A DNA stretch of 64,000 nt. Origin: Trachythela sp. YZ-2020 (lineage: Eukaryota > Cnidaria > Anthozoa > Malacalcyonacea > Clavulariidae). Of this stretch, positions 1 through 21,500 are shown one piece after another. The notes under the pieces were generated by a model. The model was not told where the DNA came from. It did not search any database and saw nothing but the letters and a program-made list of their open reading frames with translations. Every line of letters starts with the position of its first letter. Position 1 is the stretch's first letter. A program made the translations under genes and the position numbers. Location of the stretch: positions 1,860,001 through 1,924,000 of the forward strand of contig JADLSH010000190.1 of the NCBI GenBank assembly GCA_016169945.1, in the 5' to 3' direction.

Positions 1-97
1 GGACCGATGAGTGGAATATCACTAAATATGAAGAAACGGTAATAAGATGAACATGAACGTGCAGTGCCAGTGTAGGTATATAGCGTCTAAATACGAT

Positions 98-202
98 GAG
101 CTTCGGGTCGACGTTTCGAGTGAAAGCCCTTCGTCTGGCTACTAACATCCGGACGAAAGGCCTTCGCTCGAAACGTCGAAGTTCTTGTTCCGAAGCTTAT
201 CA
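98..202. repeat. Foldback hairpin with cgacgtttcga arms
   Basis: Imperfect palindrome: gatgagcttcgggtcgacg...ttcgtc pairs with gacgaa...acgtcgaagttc...gaagcttatc. Related hairpin-forming motifs (cttcgac ... gtcgaa) occur at 19729-19765 and 48667-48710. Confidence 0.6.
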
Positions 203-326
203 TAATAATATGAACATAAGTGTTGTCCAATTGTGTTTGAAAAAATCAGGGCTCGAAGGAAATAACAAAATAATATTAAAGATTGAACTTAAGAAACTCC
301 TGTATCTTATGATCTATAAATGCACT

Positions 327-527
327 CACGGGCGGATCCAGGCTCATTTGATAGAGGGGGTGCAGATTTTTCAGGGGGTGCACCCTTCCACCACAAGCGC
401 AAATTATGTCAAAGATGCCATAGATCGTGAAAATTTCACGATCTATGATCAGTTGATGCTGAGGGGTTCTGGCGTTTTCTAGGAGGGTGGGCACCCCCCT
501 GCATCCCCCACAGTAGATCCGCCTATG
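327..527. mobile_element. hAT-like MITE (201 bp) with 8-bp target-site duplication
   Basis: Terminal inverted repeats CACGGGCGGATC / GATCCGCCTATG (10/12) are flanked by direct aatgcact at 319-326 and 528-535. The centre has the palindrome gatcgtgaaaatttcacgatc. No coding capacity. Confidence 0.8.
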
Positions 528-723
528 AATGCACTGATAAAGACGAGCTTACCCAGCCAATTGTAAAACAGTCTCTACGTAGGTCTTGCTGAATGATAGA
601 ATAACGAATGTTTTCTAGAAAAATAAAGAAAAACATTTTTTTCGTAAGATGTATTGATGTCTTCTTAATATATAGTATCTCTTCACTAACATCTTTAATA
701 TCAATATGTATAAACCTGGTTTC

Positions 724-1053
724 AAATAGACCTTTTCATGGTTTTTCTAAATTATTATTTAGGCAAAAAAATGAAAATCCAACACTACAGCGGAAAAGAG
801 GACATCAAAATTAGTAAATTTGCAAAGTTTGATGGTAAATTATTATAAAATAAGGATAATGTGAGGTAGGCAAAAATTCGCTTCCGCAATATAAAAGTAT
901 ATAAAATGTGCAAACATCACATTCTCCTTATTTTAAGATATTTTATCACCAAACTTTGCAGTTGTATTAATTTTGGAGCGCTCTTTTCAGCCGTGGTGTT
1001 GGAATTGCCTATAAATAAAGATTTGGAAAAACCGTGAAAAGGTCTATTTATGG
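724..1053. mobile_element. Foldback MITE with arms of about 150 bp
   Basis: aaatagaccttttcatggtt at 724 is inverted at 1033-1052, and gcaaagtttg(a/g)tg (824-834) pairs with cacc aaactttgc near 950-960. It is related to the foldback at 33840-34246 (shared gcaaagtttgg and actaattt blocks). Confidence 0.75.
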
Positions 1054-1230
1054 CAACTGTCGTGACCAAGTCATGGTGACCAATGGCAATGTGGAATAAT
1101 CTGGATGCTGTATGCTTTCATTGATTGCAGAGATAAGCGACACTGTAATACATTCGTCACCTTAACATGCATGGTCACAACTGTCACAAGCAAATTTTAA
1201 CTAGGCATAACAGTAAATCAATCATTCTCA

Positions 1231-9460
<8,230 letters not shown>

Positions 9461-9727
9461 GTAAAGGGAGAATAGTCCTTCAATTTTGCGTTAAAAGATC
9501 GTCCTTCGTAGAGAAATATAGAGCTTATTCAGCTGAGAAAATAGAAATATTTAAGATTGATTTTTGCCACGCTTTCTGATGATTTTATTAAAACCATTTA
9601 AATTATTTTAGGATTTGAAGCTGAATACTTGGTGTAAGAGTTTTGAAATGACTTCGCTACTTAAAGTTAAAAAAATAGGTACGCAGTTCGTACACTACTT
9701 CGCTTATCTCTAGTCCTGCGGTCCCCC

Positions 9728-9960
9728 CTTTGCACGTGATACCTATGGTTGACTGTTGTCCCCTCGCTGCACGTGATACCTATGGTTGCCCATGGGATCA
9801 CCCGTTTGCACATGATACCTATGTTTGCAAAGGGTCCCCCCTTGACACCTATGGTTGCAAAGGGTCCCCCCTTGACACCTATGGTTGCAAAGGGTCCCCC
9901 CTTTGCACATGATACCTATCGTTGCAAAGGGTCCCCCCTTTGCACTTGATACCTATGGTT
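9728..9960. repeat. Minisatellite, unit about 30-36 bp
   Basis: Six or seven copies of acctatggttgcaaagggtc followed by C-rich spacer and (in some) tttgcacatgat. Confidence 0.9.
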
Positions 9961-10577
9961 GGATTGTATATTTAAATTGGTATATTTGCATTGTATATTT
10001 GGATTCTATATTTCCATTGTATAATTGATTTCGATAGCTTACTAACTTATCTGCCTATGTCAGTTTTGAAGAATTTTAGTTGTTTGACTTAGCCAGGCTT
10101 CCAAAGTCATACGCTTCTCGTATGTATGTCGATTTTCCAATTATGCATGTGCTCTCAGATCTCAGTCAGATTTTTTTTTTTTCACTCAATCAATCATGTG
10201 ACATATTTTTTTTTTTTAATTTTTTTTTATGCTTAAATGAGTTAGAAAGTTAGGCAAAAAAGTTAGTAAGGTGCCGATTTGTATATTTCAATTGTATATT
10301 TGGATTTATTATTTGGATCGGTATATTTGTGAAAACAGTACTGACAGATTCACTTTACCAAACACTGCAGGTTTTCTTCAATCTAGTAGTTCCGATTCCT
10401 CTTCAGTGGTGACACCGGGACGGAAGGATGGCTCTTTCTAGACCCCTCATTGAAAACAGTTTAGAGCTACTAAAATATCCTACAAATTTGTTTAGGCCAA
10501 TTCTGGACAAAACCACTGACCAGAAACAGAATATTAGTTACCTTAGTGGACTAAATAATAAGACTCTTGGCCTTGAT

Positions 10578-10821
10578 TAGCCTGCATGGCAGGCGTTCTA
10601 TTTCGTTTTATTTTATTGTGGGGGAGGGAGTTTTGTTTAGAGCGCGCACTTTTTTTGAGAGCGCGCGCCAGGTGAGAAGTTAGGGGGGAAGGAGAAAAAG
10701 TGAAGGGAGAGGCGAAATTTTCTCCTCCTCCCCTAACTTTTCACCTAGCGCGCGCTCTAAAAAAACGCACGCTCTAAACAAAAGTCCCTCCCCCACAATA
10801 GAACGCCTGCCACGCAGGCTA
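10578..10821. mobile_element. Foldback MITE (244 bp) with perfect 9-bp target-site duplication, MULE-like
   Basis: TAGCCTGC...GCAGGCTA termini with arms of about 75-100 bp (ggcgttcta, gggggaggga, agagcgcgc) are flanked by direct ggccttgat at 10569-10577 and 10822-10830. A 9-bp duplication is typical of Mutator-like transposases. Confidence 0.85.
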
Positions 10822-11044
10822 GGCCTTGATTGACCTCAAGAAAGAGCAGTTTAAGAACAACGGGATTTGATAGTTTTACCATATTTCCCGGAGTTATGGG
10901 CAAACCGATTGCAAGCTAAGGCACATCCTTTTTAGCACCTTTTCTGCCATTTTAGACGTCATCATGGCGCAATAACCTTTTAGTAAACATTGCCATGAGT
11001 ATTGAGTCGGGAGCAAAGTCCTCGATTGAGTCAATATTTCCTTT

Positions 11045-11711
11045 TATACAAGGTAACCTAAACTAAACTAACTTTGTTTATACTGCCCTAGAGGTCCAGT
11101 AGGCAGCAAGGGACATCTCTTTTTGATCCAGCCATGTTACTACAGGAGGAAACCTAAACCGAAACTAACTTTATTTATACTGGATAGCTCTATCAGTCGT
11201 AAACTGGTCTCCCTAGAGGCCCTGTAAGGTTCATCCCTTGATGGTCCAGTGTTACTATAGGAGGAAACATAAACTAAACTAACTTTATTTATGGCGGTTG
11301 ACTGTTGTGTAAAACTACCTGAAAAATACAATGCGAACTGAAATTGAAGTTCTCATTGTATTTTTCAGGTAGTTTTACACAACAGTCAACCGCCGAATTT
11401 GCTATACTCTACCCACACTGCCACCGCACGTTCGAGATATTAACTTTATTTATACTGGATAGCTCTATCAATTCTAAACTGTTCTCCCTAGAGGTCCAGT
11501 ATGGTCTATTCTTGCTCTTAGAGGAAACCGAAGTACCTGAAGAAAGCCTGCGTTGTGTAGTTTGGTAGAGTGAAAAAGGATGCATTCTTCTCACATTCCA
11601 TTGAGGTGAAATTATAACCAGACTACGGAATACTGCGTGCAGGCAGGGATCGAACCTAAGCCGCAGAAGCGAAAGACACATGCACTATAAACCACTGTGC
11701 CGCCAACACAC
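11045..11711 (-). mobile_element. tRNA-derived SINE with repeated tail units (family S2)
   Basis: On the minus strand the head at 11711-11640 has an A-box-like GGCGGCACAGTGG and B box GGTTCGATCCC. A body with ctcttctcac...-type sequence follows, then several ~115-bp tail units containing ggacctctagggagaacagt, gatagagctatccagtataa and tcctcctgtagtaacactgg. A 45-bp inverted copy at 11296-11395 forms a hairpin inside. Confidence 0.7.
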
Positions 11712-12447
11712 TAAGAAATGAAATATAAGACAAACTATTCAGACATTCACTTGAAACTATATAAACAATATTTGAATCGTGGAATGCAGTTATGCAGTGA
11801 CCTTTGAAAATGAAAATACTATTAGACGTACTTAACAACATTGCGGAAGACTGCAATAAATTAAATTATGAAAGGAAATGCCATTGCAGTGAACAGATGC
11901 GTGTAAAATTACATTCAACCAGGGGGAATGACCATCTCACACCTCCAAACAAACCCTAAACTAACCCAGTCTCAAAGACAAGAACGCCCATATTGTTACA
12001 CCTAGTCGCTCGAACATAACATGGGTTTATTAGACGTTATTCCTATAGACTATCCCTTCTTTTCAGCCTGTGATACAGATGAAACAAGGTTGTCCCTCCC
12101 CCCTGGGGGGTGTATGGCATAAGACATTCAAGGTCACTCGGTGTTTATTTCAAAGCGAACTTTGTTCCCTGGTACGCACTCAAATTAAAAATGACTTTCT
12201 TGTCAAAAACCTTAACAAACCCTTCAACATTCACAATTCTAGGCCACCAAAAATTTGAATTTTAGCCAAATGCGTGCAATAGAGTGTTCCCAGCGCAAAA
12301 TATTCTGATTTCCGTCGTATTTTCCGCATCCGGCTTTGCATAATTGGCGTCTGTGATAGCGCAACCTCGTTCGTGATAGGTTGGCGTTAACATTGATCTA
12401 TCAACGGCTTGTTAATTACGCATGCGCTACGGTCACGAGGTCTGAGC

Positions 12448-12453
12448 TATAAG
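12448..12453 (+). promoter_or_regulatory. TATA-like box of the secreted amphipathic-helix gene
   Basis: TATAAG lies 110 bp upstream of the ATG at 12563, a plausible spacing for a core promoter with a leader of about 85 nt. The only support is position and sequence. Confidence 0.35.
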
Positions 12454-12562
12454 ACATTTGCTCCGTGTTTTGTTTCTTTTATTACGCGTTGTTTGGTCGC
12501 GAAGAACCCTTGAACTTAGCCGAGGCAAGCGAGCATTGGTCAAGTCACTTTTCTGAGTCAAA

Positions 12563-15500
12563 ATGAAGTTGATCTGTGTTCTTTTACTCTGTGCTTTAGC
12601 CGTGTCTGGTAAGTAGAATGTGTGTTTTCTTATTTTGGGGAGAATAATATACAAAAAATATTCAATAATACGCAGTCGCTATTTATTGCGTTCTAAAGTT
12701 CGGCATTCCCGAGTAAGCAGCATTAATCCAATAGAGTTTCCGCACTGGATTTCGTTGCAAAAATATCGCTAAAATGAGTTTTCATCCCTTTGTAAAAAAT
12801 TGACATTATATTTGTAAAATTCGATATTATATTCATGAAATACGCAATAATACGTAGACGCCCTTTGAACCTTGGGTTGTAATGTTTTTCTTCCCGCTTT
12901 AACATAGCAGTATTTAACCTAAGAGGGATTTCGTTTCAAAAATCTCTAAAATGTGTTTTTTTATCCTTGTCTAATAATACTCTCTATAATACCCAGATCT
13001 CGGGTTTCTAATGTTTTGTCCACGTTTTAGTCGTACTATCCGAGAGAAGGATTTTTCCACTGGATTTAATCTTAAGATTCGCTCGCTCTAAGAAAGTAGA
13101 ACATTGGGGATGACAATTCATTTGAATACGCAAATGCTTTTAGTTGTTTTAACAGGGTGCTTCCAGAGCGCGCTGAAGTTTCAAAAACTTATGTTTTGTA
13201 TACTGAATGACAGCTTTGTGAATGCGTCATGTCTTTCAGATTTCTCACTATTTATGGGTCAAATTTTATCACCCATATATATTCAGCTGCATACAAATTC
13301 ATGCTTCATACCCCATGCGTATGACGAAGTCGATTACTTTGTTTAGTCTACAAAACTCAAAAACACACTTGACATGAAATTGCGTATCTATTTTACATTT
13401 GCGTAAATTAACATATTTTGCGTCACAACCCATTAGAGCATGCGTTTTGATGTTTTTCTAAAACCAACCCGAAAATTGAAAGGGGGACAAAATATTAAGC
13501 AAGGAAAGCATTTCTTCGACAATGTCTTTGGATTTTAGCCCCTATGGCTAATTTGATGTTTAAATATTTGACCATCAATGACCGACAGGATTGTTTACAC
13601 AAACTATTTCTTCAAAGAATTGTACTTAAAAACTAGGCAAATTTGAAAGGTATTTTAGCTAGACTTTTTCATCATAAGAATGACAAAACTTGCGGTTAAA
13701 GTATGTGCGAAAAATTTCATCATTTTGGACAAAAGGAAACTTGTTTATGTAGTCCCATATTGACCTTTGTTTTTCTAATTCAATTTCCTTTCGAAAACAT
13801 TGCAGACTTCAAAGTTCAAAATGAGAACACTTCAAAGTTCAAAATACGTTCCCTTTAGAATAATTTATCTGTATTGGGGTATTTAGCGTCTAGATTTATA
13901 TCTAAAGAATACATTTCTTTAATAATGCTTGTCATTTAGCACAAATCTATAATTGTAAACAGCATACTCTATTCTCCTAACTCGATTTGAACATACATAT
14001 TCATACTGATCAGACATTTAGCAAACAGGACTGACGCTCTATGAGCTATTAAGTCGACTATAGAAAAAAATATTGAAACCAAAAATTTATTCGCACGAAA
14101 AATTATCGCGAATATATTCTAGATTGATGAATTTCCTGTTAAGCATAAAGACATTACCGCTTATAATGCGATAAAGAATGCAATGCGGAAAGCGCACTTT
14201 TCCTTAACCTGGCGCGCTTTTCAGAAGCGAACTTTTTGCGCCAACTGTTTTGCACTTTGCCCGTTCTCAGTGGGAACTTGTTTATACAAATAGCTCTAGC
14301 CCATAATAGGAATTTTGTCTAGCGCAATCAATTTCAGGTGGACGCCGCATGATGCGAATGGCCGCATGATGCGAATCTTAAAAAGTTATAAAAAAGTTAT
14401 TGAGGAACAGGAAAATGCGAGTGTTGGTATAAATCATATTTTGACCAAAACATATTTAAAGATTGTGAATTTCCATTTAATCTCATTGGTCTAATTGTCT
14501 TTCAATCTAATTAAATTAACAAACAACTGAAATAAATTAAAATATTACAAGGGAAGTTTTTGAGCAAAAGTAAAGTGAATATATACTGACCGAAAATTGT
14601 GTCTTTTATAAAGATATTTTGATCATAAAGGTTTATTTAATTAAAGATCATGAGTTTTCGATCTGTCTTATCTAATTTATCTTCAGAATAATTGTAAACG
14701 TGAAAATAACATCTATTTCAAAATGTTTTATGCGTAAGAATACGTTCATTTGAAGTTTTAAGATAAATGATAGTTCAAATAAATTATGAAATTTGTTGAA
14801 AACTGAAAGTGGAATGCAACTCTTTAGACGGATATATTATACAGTAAATGTGTCAAAAGAATCATATGTTCTTTTAACTTTTTTCACAAGTCTATGTTTT
14901 AAAGTATTATTTTGTTTTTTAATTCGCGTTTCCCACGAAATGTTTGAAGCGAATCAAAAACATATTCAGCAGTGCTGTGATTGGTGAGCGCGAAAATAGG
15001 GATTGGTGCTGTTTGGGTTGTCCTACCATCTCGGGTCAATTCTTCTACATATATTCTGCCTTCTGGCATTGAGACAGAGAATTAAACCATTGTACTTTCA
15101 ATGGTTGTACCTTGCAAAAAATCCTCGGAGAAATCCATAAGGATTAAAAAATCAAAAATATTCTCGCCATATTGAATGAAATCATTTTATTAACGTGACG
15201 GTAATGAAGGCGTGTGTACATGAAACGGCTTGAGAAAGTCAAAGACGGCTTGAAAAGTAATTTCTATAACTTTTTCTAACAATGATTGAAACAGAAATAA
15301 AACACAATAAGACTGTTAACTTTCAACATATAATTATGTACTTCAACTTCGCACATGTTTGGAATTTTGCACTCAATGTTAATCGGATAAATAAATGTAG
15401 ATTGTAGGCGACAGTCTCCAGAATTACCAAAGTATGGGCGATGCTTTAAATCGCCGTGGGCGAATTCCTGATTAGAACAGGTTCATGCTTGCATAAACGA

Positions 15501-18500
15501 CCAGAAAATTCTATTTCCACTTGGCGAATTTTTTCGCGCAACGCAAATCGAAAAGCAACGTGACTGGTTAAGTTAGCGATAATTTCGCCGCAAAAAAATC
15601 GAAACACATCCTACGTTTTGCCGCGAAATCTGTCGCTAACCAATCGGATTGCTGATTTTATTTTGTGATTTGTTTCGCGCGAAAATTTTCGCCTAGTTCA
15701 AAACGGATTAAATGTTCTCAAGTTAATTCAAGGTCAAAAAGCGACAGAATGCCGCAATGAGCATATGGTGTGCTTTCTCACCTTACTAGAGTTGTGTCCA
15801 GACTTGTTCTAGGGGGCGGTAATTGACCATAAGCAATGCGTTGTTCCATAAATAGCAAGTTAAATATGGCCGAGAAATTTTGAGGGACAGCTGTTGACTG
15901 TAAAAACAATTTAACTCAAAATGCATCGTCATTTTGCAACAACCCCCGGGGAGACACAAACGATATTGCGCCACGCATGAAAAACAAAAACATACGCACC
16001 TATATATCCACAGGACAAAACAGAGAGCAAACTCGATAATAGTCAACGATACATAAACGTTCGACTCTACCAAACACAACATGTTTTCTATGGGAACTCC
16101 GCAATCCCAGAGTGTGAGCGAGAAAAGACCTTAGGTACGAGGTTGGGACAGTGAACTCTAAGTAAACTGGAACGCTAACTCCTATGATCAAGTCCTATGA
16201 TTCGTTGAAGCCAAGCTAGTTTTTCTGAGTTTTGAGTTGAAATACTTAACGCCGAACATTGGGCTGTGTATGAAATTGAAGCTATTAAAAAGTTCTATTT
16301 GATATAAAAACTTCAAGACTAAAGGCAAAATGGAAATACTTAAAAAATACAAAAACAACCGCAATTTTGTAAAATACGGCAAATTTTCCCTCAAAGTTTT
16401 AAGTATTTCCCTTTTACCTAAAGTCTTGGGAACTCCGTATATACAATACCTCCGTCAGCAAATTATGTCATTATTCATGCATAAATTATACATGCAATAA
16501 TTACGCATTAGCCGGAGAAAGCAAGAAAAACAGATAAATAAAGCTTTTTCGAAAGTCAGAAATACCTCTACAAAAGTGTGTGCGGTAGCTATAGGCTTTC
16601 ATTTCGTAATATATTAACTTTCATTCTAAACCTTCGTTCTTACGCCATCGTTGTGTGTTCAAAAGCCGACCAAAACGCCGCAAAACGCAGCTTGCTGCGT
16701 AGACCTGCTCCAAATCTGTCTCTTAAAGGGGTTTTTATTGGGGAGTTATAAAGGGCGCACGAAAATGCGTGCAGGAGGAAATTAAGGCGGGTAGCGGGCG
16801 GGCAGGAGGCAATTGGGAGAGGAGAGACAGACTTGTTTCCTTTGCAGGAATTTGAATCCTCTCCCAATTTTCTCGCACGCCCACCTTAATTTCCTCTCGC
16901 CCGCATTTTCGTGCGCCCATTATAACTCCCCAATCCTTTATAACTCCTCAATAAAAACCCCTTTAAGTGACAGATTTGGAGCAAGTATACTTGCTGCTAT
17001 GACCAACTTGATATTTGAAACCCAGCGTTTACGAACTGTAGTGTTGTCAACACATGCCCGTATTTCGCGCAAAAAATGTAAAAAAAATTTAAACGTAAAT
17101 ATCTCGAAGTTTTCATTTTATCAACATTTAGTTTTTACCATATAAAATATCTCGGCATGAAGAATGCATTCATGTAAATACAAAAATGATGATTTTCGAC
17201 CCTCTCAACGTGTCTCGTAACGTTAAGTAAATTTAGTACAAGCAGAACAAACAACCAAGCCTAGGAAGAACAGTTTAGAACTGATAGATCTATCCAGTAA
17301 ATATAAAGTTAGGTTAGTTTAGTTTTGAATTACTGTACATTAACTCAAGTAACACCCATTTTCTGTTATCTGTAACCTAACAAAAGTGGGTTTTTTTTAA
17401 TATTTCAGGCCAGCGGATTTGGAACGCTCCTCTCGATTTTGAAGAACCTAAGGAACTGAAGGAAGAGAAAGTAGATTTTGAAGAACCAAAAGAACTAAAT
17501 GAAGAGAAATTGAGTCTCCTCGATAGTCTGTTCGGTTTTTTTAACCAGGAAATCAGGCCTGAAGTTGAAAATTTCATTTCGAAAGGAAAAGATTACTTGG
17601 ATGAACTGGAAGTTGAGAAGAAGGGAAAAGAACTTGTGGAGAGAGCGAAAGAGTAAGATTACGTGAAAATAATTAATGCCAAAAGCAAAGCATTTTGTGA
17701 ATTACAAAACGGCAAATATACTATATAAAACTACCTACATTGGACCCTCACGTTTGAGATATCTGTTTCAGGTAGTTCACACACAAACCACGGCAGCTTA
17801 TTGTAGAATACTACCTACACTGGACCACCACGTTTGAGATATCCTTTTCAGGTAGTTCAGACACAAACCACGGCAGCTTAGTGTAGAATACTACCTATAC
17901 TGGACCACCACGTTCGAGATATCTTTTTCAGGTAGTTCAGACACAAACCACGGCAGCTTATTGTAGAATACTATCTACACTGGACCACCACGATTGAGAT
18001 ATCTGTTTCAGGTAGTTCAGACACAAACAACGGAACCTTATTGTAGAATACTGCCTACAGTGGACCACGCGTTTGAGATATCTTTTTCAAGTATTTCAGA
18101 CACAAACAACGGAAGCTTATTGTAAAATACTACCTACACTGGACCACCATGTTTGAGATATCTTTTTCAAGTAGTTCAGACACAAACAACGGAAGCTTAT
18201 TGTAGAGAAGTACCAGTGTAGCACCACGTTTGAGATATTAAAAACAAGCCTACTTTTCTGTGGTTAAATAAGATGTTCTATGCATTTTAGGTTTGTTGAT
18301 GAGACCTCCAAGAAAATTTTCGAAAATTTGGAATTGGAAAAATATTTCAACCTTTTCCAAGAAAGATTGGAAGATGGCAAAAAAATCGCTGAAGATATCC
18401 GTGAACAAATTGAAGAATTTCTTAGAAAACTTCAGGAAAAAGCCGAGGAATTGAAAGGAAAGTTCCCCGGGACCTTGCTCTCCCTGAAACGCTTGAACGA

Positions 18501-21500
18501 GCAGATGAAACAGCGAGTTGAAGCTCTTCAGACGCAGATGGACGATTTACAAGCCAAAGCTAACAAGGCGTACACAGATGGACAAGAAATAGTTCTCAAA
18601 AATATCGAAGAGCAACTCGAAATGGTCAGAGAGCAGTTGAAACTCGCCCAAGAACAAACCAAAGTATGTACCCAATTAGATCCTAGTTTATTGCAGCTTG
18701 GAAAATGTTTTGACTACATTCATCTGATTGGGTTTTTTTCTGTTTCAAGGTCATGAAACAACAAATCGAGGACAGCTTGCGAGAGCTGAAATTGAAAGCT
18801 GAGGAACTCCGAGGAAAAGCCGAAGAACGAGTTGAAGAGATTAAAGAAAAGGCCGAAGAATTGGTTGGCAAGGTACGTATGTAAAACTTTACTTAATGAC
18901 GCAAGCCTTGTTGACATTATCATCATCATTACCATCATCATCATCATCATCATCATCACCACCATCCTCATCATCATCACCACCACTATCATCATCACCA
19001 CCATCATCACCACCACCATCATCATCATCCACCACCACCATCACCACCATTATCATTACCATCATCAACACTAGTCACCAACATAACCATCATCATCACC
19101 ATCATCATCATCATCACCACCATCATCATCATCATCATCATCATCACCACCATCATCATCACCACCACCACCACCATCATAATCACCACCACCATCACTA
19201 CCACCACCGCCATCATCATTATCATTACCATCATCAACACCAGTCACCACCATAACCATCATCATCACCATCATCATCATCGTCACCAACACCACCATCA
19301 CCACCATCATTACCTATATTGATTCCAACATAGATCTTGTTAACATCATCTTGTCTCTAAATTCCCTCAAAAGGCAAAAGACCAATACGAAATCGTAAAA
19401 CAAAATGTCGAAGATAATATGGAGAAAGCCAAAGCGAAATTCGAAGAAGCAAAAGAAAAAGTGAAAGATCATGTCGAGACGTTGAGAGAACAAGCAAAGG
19501 AAATAAGAAAGATAATGGAAGCACGGGTCGAAGACTATGTAGATAAGCTGAATGATACAGTCACCGACATGAAGGAAACTGTTATGGGTCATGTGGAAAC
19601 ATTAAAGGTAGGTCAAAGAAGTAGATCCTAAATAGAGATGACGGTAGTTATCTACCACAATCGTATCTTCATCTTGTGGCCGATGACGTCACGTATACAA
19701 GACACCACATTGCGACTTTAGATCACCTCTGACGAAGACACTCGACTGGAGTGTCGAAACGTTGGGTTGTGAATGTAATTTGTTTGGGGATTGCATTCAT
19801 TTCCTTAAACGAGAGTAGCGAAATATGTATGATATACCTGGTCGGCGTAAAGTTAGTTTAGCTTAAGTTTCCTCCTGTAATAACACTGGACCAAAAAGAG
19901 ATGGCCTTTTCTGGACCTCTAGGGAGAACAGTTTAGAACTGATAGAGCTATCCAGTATAAGTAAAGTTAGTTTAGTTTAGGTTTCCTCCTGTAGTAACAC
20001 TGGAACAATAGGAGATCGCCCTTAAATGGACCTCTAGAGAGAACAGTTTCGAACAGATAGAGCTATCCAGTATAGATCTAGTTAGTTACTTTAGCTAGTT
20101 TACAAACTTATCAACTTGGAACAAACAGTAAGAACATAAATTATTGCGAGAAGAATTTACGAAGAACTTTAACCATAATTTTCATTTAACTTTCTAGAAC
20201 AAAGCCACGGAGTATAAGGACACCGTGGAAGATAAAATGGGAGAATACAAAATCAAAGCCAGCGAGATGAAAACGACCATCACAGGGCACGTGAACAAAT
20301 TGAAAGACAACATGAATGAAATGGGAGAAACCGTTGTTGGTCACGTGCAAAACATCAGAGAAAAGGCCGAAGACCACGTGAGCAAATTGGTGGAAAAAGC
20401 TAAAGAGGTGAAAGAAACGGTGCATTCCGAAATCACAAGGCAAGCTGAGGAAATTAAGGAAAAATTTGAAGATTTGATGCAGCAGTATGAAACAGCAATG
20501 GCGCGAGCTGTTCGCATGCAGAAAGAAGCCGAAGCTAACTTGAGAAGAGTGCTCACACGGATGTCAAATGGATCCCAAGCGACGTATGAAAAGGCAAAGA
20601 GTCTTGCGACAGACAATATTAAAACTGCACAAGGTTATATGACAAATGTTCAAGACTTCTTCACACAACAGATGGCGAAACTCACTTTACAGGTGGGTTT
20701 TAGTTAGAGAATTGTATATTACTTCTCAAATCATTAATAATTCATGAGCAAAACACAAAGGAAATCACCACCGTATCGTTGTCTTGATACCACGATAATA
20801 AACACCCATAAATTAACTCAACTTTCGCGTTGAATTTCTCTTTAAATACTGGTTTGTTTGAGAAGCTATATCATACACTCGAAGTCGTTTATTATAGTGA
20901 TTTAAAAACACTTCAAAGTATGTAAAAAAACTCGGCTAGCGCCTTGTTTTTCAACACACTTTTCGGTGTTTCAAATCACTATAATAAACTCCTTCTCGTG
21001 TATGATATATTACATAAAGTAAAACTGTTGGCAATGGTAAACTGTTCTCCCCAGAGGTCCAGTAAGTAAGTAAGTAAGTAAGTGGGGTGTGCTAATCATC
21101 CTTACTTGCAGCTGAGAGCTGAGCTGAATTACGAAGGAAGGACTTCGATTACGACTTGATCGAAGGTTTATTAAAGGCGCCTCTGGCTGCCACCGTATGA
21201 CTCATGTCTGATCAGGGAGCACAGCTACGATGGAAGGGTTAGTTTGGGGCTTATCCAAACCCACCCCGTCAACATTCCCTTTGGGAGGAAACCGGAGTAC
21301 CCGGAGAAAACCCACGACTTTCGGTAGAGCATTGACTGACTCTTTTCACATTAAGTGTCACGAGTCCCCAGCGAGAATCGAACCACGATCTCAGAGGTGA
21401 AAGGCGCTTGCTCTGACGACTGCGCCAAGACGCCAGTAAGGGTCATCCCTTTTTTATCCAAGTTACTACAGGAGGGAACCGGTGTACCTACAGAAAACCT

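Larger units (their letters stand above)
9461..12447. other. Intergenic region between vmp1 and the secreted amphipathic-helix gene
   Basis: No gene seen. It holds a minisatellite (9728-9960), T-rich stretches near 10170-10230, a MULE-like hairpin (10578-10821) and a SINE cluster (11045-11711), each listed separately. Confidence 0.6.

Noticed and set aside
96..482. 128-codon plus-strand frame at the left edge
   Set aside because: It crosses a foldback hairpin and a hAT-like MITE, with no recognisable domain.
17726..18240. A CRISPR-like array of regularly spaced repeats
   Set aside because: The 80-bp units are contiguous with no unique spacers, and the DNA is eukaryotic.
18896..19310. Histidine-, serine-, methionine- and aspartate-rich frames on both strands
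   Set aside because: All are readings of the (ATC/ACC)n repeat in an intron of the secreted amphipathic-helix gene.
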